A stretch of DNA of 35,030 nt from Lachnospiraceae bacterium (GTDB taxonomy: Bacteria; Bacillota; Clostridia; Lachnospirales; Lachnospiraceae). The number at the start of each line of letters is the position of its first letter. The first letter of the stretch is position 1. The stretch lies in the NCBI GenBank assembly GCA_017615545.1, contig JAFZZY010000034.1:1-35030 (forward strand). The letters are read 5' to 3'. The notes beneath the pieces are model-generated. The model did not search any database. It saw only the letters and a list, made by a program, of their open reading frames with translations, and was not told the DNA's origin. Position numbers and translations under genes: made by a program. Shown here piece after piece: positions 1 to 8,705 of this stretch.

Positions 1-12
1 AACCACCGTATC

Positions 13-21
13 TGGTATAAT
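13..21 (+). promoter_or_regulatory. Extended -10 promoter element near the window edge
   Basis: TATAAT at 16-21 is preceded by TGG at 13-15, which makes an extended -10. The -35 would fall outside the window. If it is used, the transcript would carry a leader of about 230 nt before the lipoprotein gene. Between this element and position 212 I see no gene; a 14-bp AT-rich inverted repeat (ttttttcgaaaaaa) lies around 174-187. Confidence 0.4.
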
Positions 22-212
22 TATACATGATTTTGGAACGGAAAAAAGCCCTGGGAGTGAAGGAAAAGAGCAAAACCGGAAGTTAGTCTTGCAGAAAAGT
101 TGAAACCAGGACCAACCCGAAGTTACTTTTTCAATCAACCTGCCCGAATGAAAGACAGATTAGGGTGTAACATTTTTTCGAAAAAACGTAGTATATAGTT
201 GAGAGGGTTGTT

Positions 213-242
213 ATGAGTGCGCTTGTGCGGCCCTTAAACTAA
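213..242 (+). CDS. Possible 9-residue upstream leader peptide
   Basis: ATG at 213 follows a GAGAGG Shine-Dalgarno-like run at 201-206 and reads MSALVRPLN, ending with TAA at 240-242. The last A of that stop is also the first base of an ATG at 242 that is in frame with the downstream lipoprotein. The arrangement could couple translation of the leader to the lipoprotein gene. The frame is very short and could be chance; no attenuator hairpin was seen around it. Confidence 0.2.
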   Translation: MSALVRPLN

Positions 243-262
243 TGGATATGCGAGGAGAAAGT

Positions 263-2056
263 ATGAAAAAGAACTCATTGGTTACGGCATCGGTGTTGGC
301 ACTGGTGCTGGGCATGACCGGATGTACGAATCAGAAGGCGTCATCCGAGTCGACAGAGGCCACAACGCAGGCAGAACCTTCCGCTGAGGCGACAACGACA
401 CAGGAGGAGAAAACGACTGCGGTTGAGCAGTTGACCGTGGCGCCGACGACCGAGGCCACAACTACGAAAGAGGAAACTTCAGAGGAAACTTCAGAGGAAT
501 CCACAGAGAATGAATCAACATCCGAAGCGGATACGCAGGTAGACACAACAGCGGAGCCGGTGACGGAAGAGGCACCTACGGCAGCCTCGACGGAAGTATC
601 TACAGAGGCACCTACGGCAGCTCCGACGGAAGCGCCTACCGAGGCACCGACCGAGGCACCGACGGAAGCGCCTACCGAGGCACCGACAGAAGCACCGACG
701 GAAGCCCCGACGGAAGCACCGACCGAAGCGCCGACGGAAGCACCGACTCAGGCACCGGTACTGGACGGAAATCTCCATGGACGCGATATCTCGATCGTCA
801 ACTGGTATGCAGGGGATGGGTTTTGGCCTCCTAGTAATCAATATGAGGAAGCTCGCGAGGCCTATCGCGAGAAGATCCAGAATGACCATAACTTCACCAT
901 CCGGGAAGTGAATATCGGCGGTTGGGGAGAGAGTTATTATGTACAGCTCTCATCCTCTATTAGCGCGGGTGATCCGATCGGCCAGGTGATGGAACTGGAC
1001 GCTTCCTGGGTTGCCGGTATGATGAACAGTAAATATCTGGCACCTTTGGATACGCTTCCGGCGTTGAATCTGACGGCTTCGAAATGGAATCAGGGGGTAA
1101 CGGAGGCGACCCGCTTCAATGGACACATCTACGGCATGTCGACCGGCCATGAACCTCGCGGAGGTATCTTCTTCAACAAGAGACTCCTTCAGGAAGCCGG
1201 CTACGGCGCTGACGATCTGTATGATTTCCAGAAGAACGGAACCTGGACCTGGAGTAAGTTTGAGGAGGTCCTGAAAGCCTGCACCAGAGATACAGACCAC
1301 GATGGCCAGATCGATACTTGGGGCATGGTGAATTTCGTTAGCGATTACTATACGATCGCTGCTTATTCTGCAGGCGCCCAGTTCGTTACGAAGGATGCGA
1401 CCGGTCACTTTGTGAACGGAATGAATTCGAAACAGGTCCTGAATGCTTTAACTTGGGCGACGGATATGTGGCAGAAGTATGCAGAGCCGCAACCTGCCGG
1501 CACCGAATGGGATTACTTCAAAGAGTGTTTTAATAAGGGTGAAGCCGCCATGCGTGTGACAGAAGAATACGCGAAAGCGGAATTTGGCTTGCTTGAAGAC
1601 GAATGGGGCTTTGTGATGTTCCCCTGCCCGGACGGAGGCCAGTTGATCGCTGATGAAAAGGAAATCGTCTACACGATCCCTTCTTCCTACGACATTAATG
1701 CGGCAAATGAGATCGCGTATGGCTTTAACTTGTATACGGATCCGGTTCCCGGTTACGACAGCAACGAAGTTTGGAAACTGGACTATTACCCTTCTTACCA
1801 GGATACCAGAGCCGTGGACGAGACATTGGCCAGAATGAGATCCGGCCCGATCATTAACCGTCTGCATCCCTATGTGATCGGTTTTGACGACGTGATCGGC
1901 TACTATTTCTTCCAAAACATGGCTACAGGAGTCACGACGCCTCAGGAGGCGATCCAATCCACAAAGAGCGCCGTTAAGAAGAGGATCAAAGAACAAAACG
2001 ACACACTGGATGCTGCCGAGACAGCCAACTGGCTGACTTGGAACCAGTATAAGTAA
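263..2056 (+). CDS. Family 1 extracellular solute-binding lipoprotein
   Basis: This is a probable substrate-binding lipoprotein of a carbohydrate ABC transporter, 597 residues from the chosen start. The ATG at 263 has AGGAGA at 253-258; an in-frame ATG at 242 would add seven residues before a classic lipoprotein signal. The signal ends in MTGC, with Cys21 as the lipidation site. Residues about 22-165 are a Thr/Glu/Ala/Pro-rich stalk ending in many PTEA units. The binding domain follows (about 170-597), with features usual in family 1 binding proteins, including an acidic loop TDHDGQID that resembles a calcium loop. No permease or ATPase genes are next to it, so the transporter partners must lie elsewhere or upstream. 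The substrate is unknown. A strong terminator follows directly. Confidence 0.8.
   Translation: MKKNSLVTASVLALVLGMTGCTNQKASSESTEATTQAEPSAEATTTQEEKTTAVEQLTVAPTTEATTTKEETSEETSEESTENESTSEADTQVDTTAEPVTEEAPTAASTEVSTEAPTAAPTEAPTEAPTEAPTEAPTEAPTEAPTEAPTEAPTEAPTEAPTQAPVLDGNLHGRDISIVNWYAGDGFWPPSNQYEEAREAYREKIQNDHNFTIREVNIGGWGESYYVQLSSSISAGDPIGQVMELDASWVAGMMNSKYLAPLDTLPALNLTASKWNQGVTEATRFNGHIYGMSTGHEPRGGIFFNKRLLQEAGYGADDLYDFQKNGTWTWSKFEEVLKACTRDTDHDGQIDTWGMVNFVSDYYTIAAYSAGAQFVTKDATGHFVNGMNSKQVLNALTWATDMWQKYAEPQPAGTEWDYFKECFNKGEAAMRVTEEYAKAEFGLLEDEWGFVMFPCPDGGQLIADEKEIVYTIPSSYDINAANEIAYGFNLYTDPVPGYDSNEVWKLDYYPSYQDTRAVDETLARMRSGPIINRLHPYVIGFDDVIGYYFFQNMATGVTTPQEAIQSTKSAVKKRIKEQNDTLDAAETANWLTWNQYK
605..757 (+). 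repeat. 12-bp tandem repeat encoding PTEA units
   Basis: Degenerate 12-bp units encode a run of Pro-Thr-Glu-Ala in the stalk of the lipoprotein (about residues 115-165). Codons vary between units (gcg/gca/gcc, cct/ccg, gaa/gag), so the array is not a fresh slippage product. Such stalks lift a domain off the membrane through the cell wall. Confidence 0.8.
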
Positions 2057-2060
2057 TAGG

Positions 2061-2099
2061 AAAACGGGGACAATGCCCGAAGCATTGCCCCCGTTTTTT
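2061..2099 (+). terminator. Rho-independent terminator after the lipoprotein gene
   Basis: A hairpin with arms aacgggggcaatgc-like (left, 2063-2076) and gcattgcccccgtt (right, 2082-2095) is followed by a T run at 2094-2099. It sits four bases after the stop codon. Confidence 0.85.
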
Positions 2100-2193
2100 C
2101 TTGCGAAAATGCCCGTCATATGGTAATATAGACAATATAAAGAGAGTGAACGTTATCCGAAAAAACGGATCGGTTAAAAAGGAGAAGAACCAT

Positions 2194-4164
2194 ATGGATC
2201 GAAAGGGTTTCAGAAGATACAAAAGCAGACTCGCCATTTTGCTGGCTCTGAGTTTGTTTCTTTCTCTGACCATGACGAAGATCGGGGAGCCGCTGGGGTT
2301 CGTGGACTACGTGCAGGCGGCGGGCGTTCCATTTCCCGATGAATTGAATAAGAACATCGTGCAGGCGGCGGTCCAAAAGCTGGGGCAGGGATATTCCGAG
2401 TCGCCGAACGTCAGCGCCGGGATCTATGACTGTTCCTCGCTGGTGCGGAAGTGCCTGGAGGAAAATAACTTCGGCAACGTGCCGTCGGGGTCGCGAAACT
2501 GGTACAACCAGATCACGAGCCGGACGTTGAATCTGACATATATGGGCAATGCTTTGACGGCGGATCAGTACGTGTACTGCGCGACCATGGCAGAGTTCCA
2601 GGCCCAGATGAACAACAACGCAAATAAGGGTAAGGTCCTGGTACTGGCGACGGCGGTCGACCATAACACGCTGGCCCGAAACGGCCTCTTGCAAGAGGGC
2701 GCGATCGAGGTGTATTTCACCCCCGGCGCGCGCATGGGGCACACGGCGATCGTGGTCGGAAATATCACGCCGAAGGGCGTGCCGACCGGGAGCAGCTATA
2801 CGCCGGATCAGCTGAACTACGCAGAGCATAAGTATGCGAAGCAGGCATTTAACTACCTGACGGAATTCTACCGGATCCCGAAATCGATGTTTCAGGTGAG
2901 CGGCGCCACGACTGCGCTCATGCAACTCTCCATCAATAATGGCGCGGGAAACTACGGAGCCTATACGATGGCGTCCGGCTACACGCACAACGGTTCGCCG
3001 GGTTTCTATCAGTTTGGCGGACAGAGCCTCCCGAACTATAATATCTGGACTACGAACTATTTCACGCGTCCGCAATCGGACTGGAGCGTGCTCCAGGTCT
3101 TCAACCGGTTTAATCTGCACGCGTACGGGGACAGCACCGTCTGGAAGATCGAGGCGCTTTCGACCCGCTTCGGCGTGACGTACACGAACAACAGTGTCGG
3201 TTTCCTCGACAGCGATACCGCTGCGTATGTCGTGTACTTCAAGACATGGTCGACTCCTTACTACTACGGCCTTACGGCGCAGCAGTTTACGGTCGACGGG
3301 ACGACATCGTTTACCGGCCCGGCACCCGGCTATTCATCCGAGGGTTGCTCGGTGCCCGGCCTCGGCGGCGGCAAGACCGCGATCTCTCTCGGATTCGGCC
3401 TCACGGCAGAGGGCATGACAGATGTCCTCCTGCAAAACCATATCATTGACACGCCGCGCGGAAGGACTGCGGAACTGTTTACCGGACTTCCGTACGCCGG
3501 AGCGACATTGGCCGTCTATATCCATGAAGAATCATCGGTATATGGTACTGCGCGCCCGGGTGTTTGGAAGCTGATGCTGGCGGGCTCTGACGATCCGTAT
3601 GCGAACACGCAGATCCTCTCGGCGACCTACTATCCGTCGTATGCGGACTGCCTGAACGATAAAAACGGCGTCGCGATCGCGAATGAAACCGCCCTGAGCG
3701 CGGAGCAGATGATCGAGAAGAGCCGTACAGGAATGTATGGGCAGGGGACAGCGGTGTCGAACCCGAATTTCGAGATGATCGACTCGTTTGAGCCTCAGCA
3801 GCCTCCGGTCGTGGAGGGCGTGGGTCCCCTGGCGCTGACGAAGACGGACGAAGGCGGGCAGACCACGGATCCGGCACTTACCGTCGACATCTATCCGGAG
3901 CGGGCCATGTCGAACGGAACGCTCAGCGGCACTCCGGTGTTCACCGTGGAGGCCGAAGGCGGAGAGGTCGTTCTGGATGTTTCCGCATTGGCAGAAGAGG
4001 TCAATGCTTCCGACGGAGCCGACGCTTCGATGACGTTCTATCTGAAGGAGGGCGGAGTCCCGGAGGGATATTCCGCGGATGAGACGTTCCTTCGGGTCGT
4101 TGTGACGGAGCACGAGGACTCGGCAGAAGAGATATCGTATTACGTCGAGATCTGCGGGGACTGA
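2194..4164 (+). CDS. Secreted NlpC/P60-like cysteine peptidase protein
   Basis: A secreted protein of 656 residues. The ATG at 2194 has AAGGAGAAG at 2179-2187; an open frame extends upstream to a TTG at 2101 but lacks a ribosome site. Residues 1-42 form a signal peptide with a plausible cut near VQAAG. Residues about 45-200 look like an NlpC/P60 domain: Cys80 sits in YDCSSLV (usual form DCSGLV) and His183 in MGHTAIVVGN. This family cleaves peptidoglycan stem peptides. The remaining ~450 residues match nothing I recognise; they are rich in aromatic residues and may be cell-wall or ligand-binding. The domain call rests on the two motifs; the third catalytic residue was not located. It has no obvious operon partner upstream because a terminator precedes it. 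Confidence 0.6.
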   Translation: MDRKGFRRYKSRLAILLALSLFLSLTMTKIGEPLGFVDYVQAAGVPFPDELNKNIVQAAVQKLGQGYSESPNVSAGIYDCSSLVRKCLEENNFGNVPSGSRNWYNQITSRTLNLTYMGNALTADQYVYCATMAEFQAQMNNNANKGKVLVLATAVDHNTLARNGLLQEGAIEVYFTPGARMGHTAIVVGNITPKGVPTGSSYTPDQLNYAEHKYAKQAFNYLTEFYRIPKSMFQVSGATTALMQLSINNGAGNYGAYTMASGYTHNGSPGFYQFGGQSLPNYNIWTTNYFTRPQSDWSVLQVFNRFNLHAYGDSTVWKIEALSTRFGVTYTNNSVGFLDSDTAAYVVYFKTWSTPYYYGLTAQQFTVDGTTSFTGPAPGYSSEGCSVPGLGGGKTAISLGFGLTAEGMTDVLLQNHIIDTPRGRTAELFTGLPYAGATLAVYIHEESSVYGTARPGVWKLMLAGSDDPYANTQILSATYYPSYADCLNDKNGVAIANETALSAEQMIEKSRTGMYGQGTAVSNPNFEMIDSFEPQQPPVVEGVGPLALTKTDEGGQTTDPALTVDIYPERAMSNGTLSGTPVFTVEAEGGEVVLDVSALAEEVNASDGADASMTFYLKEGGVPEGYSADETFLRVVVTEHEDSAEEISYYVEICGD

Positions 4165-4216
4165 CGTCCTGCAGTTTCGGTAACGGCAAATGTGAGTATT
4201 GATTCACGGAGGGGTT

Positions 4217-5272
4217 ATGAAAGCGAGAACAGTTACACTGGGCAGTACCGGGATCACGGTCGTACAGAACGGCTTTGGTGCATTGCCCATACAAAGAGAT
4301 AACATGGACGAAGCGGTGCGCATCCTGCGCCGCGCCTACGAGGGCGGCATGCGGTTTTTCGACACCGCGCGCGCCTACAGCGACAGCGAGGAGAAACTCG
4401 GTGAGGCGTTCGGCGATATGGGCATCCGCGAGAACATCATCATCGCGACGAAGACCGGAGCGAAGACGCCCGAAGTTTTCTGGGAGCATCTGCACACCTC
4501 ACTGCGCAACCTGCGGACCGACTACATCGACATCTACCAGCTGCACATGGCGCAGCAGTGCTATCGGCCCGGCGACGGGACGGGCATGTATGAGGCACTG
4601 TGCGAGGCAAAAGAGAAGGGGCTGATCCGCCACATCGGCATTACTGCGCATAAGATCGGCGTGGCCGAAGAGATCGTGGAGTCCGGCCTTTATGAGACGC
4701 TGCAGTTTCCGTTTTCCTACCTGGCCTCCGAGCGCGACATTCGCCTCGTGCGAAGCTGCAAGGAGCACAACATGGGCTTCATCGCCATGAAGGGCCTGGC
4801 CGGCGGCCTGATCAACCGGTCGGATGCCGCGTTCGCCTTCATGACCGACTACGACAACGTCATTCCGATCTGGGGCGTGCAGCGCATGAACGAGTTGGAG
4901 GAGTGGCTCTCCTATATGGAGGACGCGCCGACCATGACGGACGAGATCCGTGCGTTTATCGAACAGGAGCAGGCGGAGCTCGCGGGCAATTTCTGCCGCG
5001 GCTGCGGGTACTGCATGCCGTGCCCGGCCGGCATCTCGATCAACAACTGCGCGCGCATGTCGCTGATGGTGCGCCGCGCGCCCTCGGCAAACTGGCTGAA
5101 TGAGTACTGGCAGGAGGAGATGAAGAAGATCGAAAACTGCCTGCACTGCAAGGCCTGCACGAAGCGTTGCCCGTACGAACTGGACACGCCGACCCTGCTC
5201 GAGAAGAACTACGAGGACTACAAAAAGATCCTGGCCGGAGAGGTCAGCGCCGACAGTCCGATGCTTCACTGA
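4217..5272 (+). CDS. Aldo/keto reductase with C-terminal 4Fe-4S motifs
   Basis: A 351-residue cytoplasmic oxidoreductase. The ATG at 4217 is preceded by GGAGGGG at 4208-4214. The N-terminal ~250 residues are an aldo/keto reductase barrel with the catalytic set Asp49, Tyr54, Lys79 and His110 (motifs FFDTARAYSD, IATKTGAK, YQLH). The C-terminal ~95 residues hold two cysteine clusters: Cys260, 263, 266, 269 and Cys308, 311, 314, followed by Cys318-Pro. These are typical of a ferredoxin-like domain carrying iron-sulfur clusters. Such fusions are common in anaerobic Clostridia; the substrate is unknown. It lies 52 bp after the NlpC-like gene with no terminator between, so co-transcription is possible. 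A terminator follows it. Confidence 0.88.
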   Translation: MKARTVTLGSTGITVVQNGFGALPIQRDNMDEAVRILRRAYEGGMRFFDTARAYSDSEEKLGEAFGDMGIRENIIIATKTGAKTPEVFWEHLHTSLRNLRTDYIDIYQLHMAQQCYRPGDGTGMYEALCEAKEKGLIRHIGITAHKIGVAEEIVESGLYETLQFPFSYLASERDIRLVRSCKEHNMGFIAMKGLAGGLINRSDAAFAFMTDYDNVIPIWGVQRMNELEEWLSYMEDAPTMTDEIRAFIEQEQAELAGNFCRGCGYCMPCPAGISINNCARMSLMVRRAPSANWLNEYWQEEMKKIENCLHCKACTKRCPYELDTPTLLEKNYEDYKKILAGEVSADSPMLH

Positions 5273-5308
5273 GGCACGAAAACCGGCGCTTTCAGAGATA
5301 GAACCGAG

Positions 5309-5346
5309 GAGATTTCCCGCATTTTTCGGGAAATCTCTTTTGTTTT
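5309..5346 (+). terminator. Rho-independent terminator after the aldo/keto reductase
   Basis: The arms gagatttcccg (5309-5319) and cgggaaatctc (5327-5337) are perfectly complementary and are followed by TTTTGTTTT. Confidence 0.9.
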
Positions 5347-5420
5347 ATTTGAAATGTGTACAGATTTTGAACAATTGCAAAACCAATTCTAAAAAATTAA
5401 TAATATTTTCGGAATTATTG

Positions 5421-5449
5421 TTGCACGAATCCGAGTTGTAAGGTATAAT
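5421..5449 (+). promoter_or_regulatory. Sigma-A promoter of the pilus operon
   Basis: TTGCAC (5421-5426), a 17-bp spacer and a consensus TATAAT (5444-5449) lie in a markedly AT-rich stretch (5340-5490). Transcription would start near 5456, giving a leader of about 54 nt. Confidence 0.85.
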
Positions 5450-5509
5450 AGAATAACAGTAAGCATCGTTGATTCGAACGATAATATAAACGATCGGAGG
5501 GATTGTTTT

Positions 5510-7291
5510 ATGAGCAAGGTATTGAACATCGAGATCGGCCGCATACTCACTCGAATGTGTGAGGTTGATTATAAAAAGAATCACAACCACGTTGAAAACA
5601 ACTGTGTATTCGAGACCCCTCCGGGACTGGTCAATGACGGCCAGATCGATCAGCCGGGCGACATGGCGGACACGCTTTTACACTACGTATCCGAACAGCA
5701 GATCAAGCTGAAGAGAGTCATGTTTACCATTTCTTCCACGAGGATCGTAACCCGTGAGGTCGTACTTCCTTACGTAAGCAAGGATAAGATCGTAAATATG
5801 CTGCAGGCCAATGCGGCGGACTACCTCCCCGTTAAGGTCCAGGATTACCACCTGACCTATAAACTGCTGGATGTTTTCACCGATGAGACGAAGGTCAAAA
5901 GAATGAAGCTTTTGTTCCTGGCCGTTCCGTTGGGACTTCTGGAAGGCTATTACGATCTGGCGAAATTCATGAACATGTCGCTGGAGTGTATCGAGTATAC
6001 AGGTAACAGCATCATCGAAATGATCAACCAGATCAAGCCCGAGGGCGTGGCGCTCTCTATCCACATGGGCGAGGCAGGTTCCGTAGTCACCGTATTCAAG
6101 GACGGCGTCATGGATCTGCAGAGACACGTATCTTCCGGCGCTATGTTGGCGGTCGACGCGATGCAGGAATTCGAGGACGTTCCGGACGATGATTTCAATC
6201 GAATGGAGTCCCTGCAGAAGTTGATCCGTGACGACGTAGTCAACACGGTACTTCCGAGTGAGGATGATATCTCCGAGGCGAATGAGAAATACAATCAGGT
6301 ACGCGACGATTTTACAAGACGCGCGTTCCAGAAAGTATACATCACGAGAGCATTTGCCCACTATTTGGGACAGCTCTTACGTATCATCGATTACTACCGT
6401 TCCAAAAATCCCGATGTCGTGCTCGACTCGGTATACTTGAGCGGTATCGGTACCGAGATCAAAGGCATCGACGGACTGATCGAGTTTGAACTTGGTATCA
6501 AGACACGTAAGATCTCCTCACTGCCGAAGGTAGAGTTCACCCGTTACAGCGAACTCAATTCCTTCGCTGCGATGGTTCTCCTGATCTGTGGCGCGATGCG
6601 GCCGACGAACCTGATGAGCGAGTATTTCTCGAAGAAGAAGGTCCGCAGCACATCTCTCGCATTTCCCGTTACCATCGCTATCATCGGCGCCGTTACGGCG
6701 GCCGGACTGATCATATTCGGAAACATCCGTGAGAGGACGGCACAGAGTCGTTTCGATGATCTGACCGCAGAGGCGGAACGGCTGAAACCGATCGAAATGA
6801 TCATTCAGCAGAAAGCTGACGTCAAGGATGTATATGACTCGATGGTCATGTTGAAAGAGTACACGCAGAACCCGAACCAATACTTCGTGGACTTCATGGG
6901 AGAACTTGAAAACAACATGCCGTCGGATGTACGTATCCTGGATATGACGATCAGCTCGAACGGATTTACCATGAACATGACGACCGAAAACTGGGCCAGC
7001 GTGGCCGAAGTTTTAGCACAGCTTCGCAACTCCAAGTACCTGCAGAGTGGTGTTACTTACAACATCAAAGAGCAAGATGACCAGACCCAGAAGATGCGGC
7101 TGGAGGTATATGAGGACGATGAAAAGATCGGAACCATGACCGAGTCCGCATTTAAGGAATGGATCAAGACCTACACAGGTGACGGCAGCATCACAACGCG
7201 GGAACTCAAGGAAGAAAGCACGAAGAAGATCTACACATTCAACGTATCCGGCATGTATAAGACCATGTACGAGATCGAACAGTCCAAGTAG
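5510..7291 (+). CDS. pilM: PilM-PilN fusion, type IV pilus inner-membrane assembly protein
   Basis: A 593-residue protein that appears to join two normally separate pilus assembly proteins. Residues about 1-360 resemble PilM, the actin-like cytoplasmic platform protein: an opening LNIEIGR in place of the usual DIGSSS-type motif, and a late VYLSGIGTEIKGI segment like the actin-fold GG loop. A membrane segment at about 383-404 is followed by a periplasmic-type coiled region and an alpha/beta domain (about 405-593) like PilN. In most bacteria PilM and PilN are separate and bind through the PilN N-terminus; here that contact would be covalent. ATG at 5510 with CGGAGGGA at 5495-5502. First gene of the pilus operon, followed by pilO after 15 bp. 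Confidence 0.75.
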   Translation: MSKVLNIEIGRILTRMCEVDYKKNHNHVENNCVFETPPGLVNDGQIDQPGDMADTLLHYVSEQQIKLKRVMFTISSTRIVTREVVLPYVSKDKIVNMLQANAADYLPVKVQDYHLTYKLLDVFTDETKVKRMKLLFLAVPLGLLEGYYDLAKFMNMSLECIEYTGNSIIEMINQIKPEGVALSIHMGEAGSVVTVFKDGVMDLQRHVSSGAMLAVDAMQEFEDVPDDDFNRMESLQKLIRDDVVNTVLPSEDDISEANEKYNQVRDDFTRRAFQKVYITRAFAHYLGQLLRIIDYYRSKNPDVVLDSVYLSGIGTEIKGIDGLIEFELGIKTRKISSLPKVEFTRYSELNSFAAMVLLICGAMRPTNLMSEYFSKKKVRSTSLAFPVTIAIIGAVTAAGLIIFGNIRERTAQSRFDDLTAEAERLKPIEMIIQQKADVKDVYDSMVMLKEYTQNPNQYFVDFMGELENNMPSDVRILDMTISSNGFTMNMTTENWASVAEVLAQLRNSKYLQSGVTYNIKEQDDQTQKMRLEVYEDDEKIGTMTESAFKEWIKTYTGDGSITTRELKEESTKKIYTFNVSGMYKTMYEIEQSK

Positions 7292-7306
7292 AAAGGGGGC
7301 ATTGCT

Positions 7307-8089
7307 ATGAAAATCACAAAACGGGATCTTACCGTAATCTTATATTTGACAGGCATTGCCCTGGCGTTTGTCGCATACCAGTTCTACTTCAAAACGAAGA
7401 TGGAAGACGCGGACGCGCTCGACCAGCAGTCGGACGCCCTGCAGATCACAGTTGACGATCTGAAGGAAAAAGATGCGCATAAGGCTGAATACCAAAAGAA
7501 TATCGACGATTATCGTGAGAAGATCGATACGATCGCGAAGACATTCCAGCCGGAGATCAGCCACGAAGATACGATCATGTACGTCAAGGAATTGTTGGAT
7601 ACACAGGACGTATTGATAACTCAGTTGAAGATGACGGATCCTTCCGTTATCTACGTAGTAGCCGGCACCGGCACAGCCTCCGGATACTCCATGATGGCAC
7701 AGAACAACGCAATGTCCTTCGAATATGCAACACATTACAACGGACTTAAAAACCTTTTGAATGCGATCTACAACTCGAAGGAGATGCAGAACATCGAAGC
7801 GTTTACGATCAAGATCGACAATCCCGAAGATGAACTTTCGTTCGACCCTTCCGGAAACCTGATCGAGGACGTTAAACTCTCCGAAGAAGAAGAGGAAGAG
7901 AAGGAGAAAGTCCTTCAGCTTCGCAAAGAGAAAGGATACACCATTTCCGGTGAGATCACTCTCAACCGCTACACGATGACCAACAATGGCCTGGAGCACG
8001 ACCCGCTTCCGATCCCTGAGATGGACCACGGAGTTGTGGATCTGTTCCGCTCCGGAACCGGAACCCCCGAGACCGAGGCCGAAGAATAA
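7307..8089 (+). CDS. pilO: PilO-like type IV pilus assembly protein
   Basis: A 260-residue membrane protein with one N-terminal transmembrane segment (about 9-27), a coiled coil (about 30-80) and a C-terminal alpha/beta domain. This layout is that of PilO, which pairs with PilN in the inner-membrane alignment complex. Sequence identity to PilO is not obvious by eye; the order after PilM-PilN is the main support. The acidic run EEEEEEKEK near residue 197 is unusual. AAAGGGGG lies just before the ATG. Confidence 0.68.
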   Translation: MKITKRDLTVILYLTGIALAFVAYQFYFKTKMEDADALDQQSDALQITVDDLKEKDAHKAEYQKNIDDYREKIDTIAKTFQPEISHEDTIMYVKELLDTQDVLITQLKMTDPSVIYVVAGTGTASGYSMMAQNNAMSFEYATHYNGLKNLLNAIYNSKEMQNIEAFTIKIDNPEDELSFDPSGNLIEDVKLSEEEEEEKEKVLQLRKEKGYTISGEITLNRYTMTNNGLEHDPLPIPEMDHGVVDLFRSGTGTPETEAEE

Positions 8090-8140
8090 CGAATGAATCA
8101 CAGATGCGATCGAAAATCCGATGAAAGGAGGAGCGGATAC

Positions 8141-8686
8141 ATGGAAGATAAGAAAAACAAAAACGCGGGCTTTACATTGATCGAATTGTTGATCGCGGTT
8201 ATGATCCTTGCATTCGCTCTGATCCCGCTGTTTCAGACGATGATCTTATCCGGCAGGCTGAACGCTAAGTCTCGTGACGTACTGAAGGCGACCGATCTGG
8301 GACAGAACCTGATGGAACGAATGACCGCAGACTCCATGGAGAGCATTACACAACAGATGGAAAATCCTTCCAACGGTTTTCACCTGCTCAGCTCTTCGGA
8401 ATTTTCACCGACCTCGTGCCTTCCGATGACCGCGGCGCTTTCATCGGCTCCCACATCGGGATATTCACTGCGAAAGGTCGACGCGGGTGGTCATACCATC
8501 TATTACCTGTTAAATGTTGCATATTCCGGACGTAAGTATCACATCATATTGGATTTCACACCGGAAAACAACGGGAAAACCTATTATCTGTACCACGTAA
8601 CGGCAGCCGTCTATCGCGGCGAAGACAGTTTCCTGACGGCGTCGTCACATTTGGTGACACTGGTCGGGGCAGTCAGAAATAAGTAA
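8141..8686 (+). CDS. Type IV pseudopilin (prepilin-like)
   Basis: A 181-residue prepilin-like protein. The ATG at 8141 has AAAGGAGGA at 8124-8132, better than the upstream in-frame ATG at 8093. The class III signal is short and basic, ending in NAG before FTLIELLIAVMIL: prepilin peptidase would cut between Gly and Phe, and Glu at +5 is present. The hydrophobic helix is followed by a globular tail with no recognised domain. It is probably a minor pilin or the PilV/GspI-type protein of the tip complex. It lies between pilO and the PilX-like gene. Confidence 0.85.
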   Translation: MEDKKNKNAGFTLIELLIAVMILAFALIPLFQTMILSGRLNAKSRDVLKATDLGQNLMERMTADSMESITQQMENPSNGFHLLSSSEFSPTSCLPMTAALSSAPTSGYSLRKVDAGGHTIYYLLNVAYSGRKYHIILDFTPENNGKTYYLYHVTAAVYRGEDSFLTASSHLVTLVGAVRNK

Positions 8687-8705
8687 AAAGAAAGGAGGAC
8701 GCTCA

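Noticed and set aside
515..889. Possible short-repeat array resembling CRISPR in the lipoprotein gene
   Set aside because: The 12-bp units are coding, contiguous and without spacers; they encode PTEA in frame.
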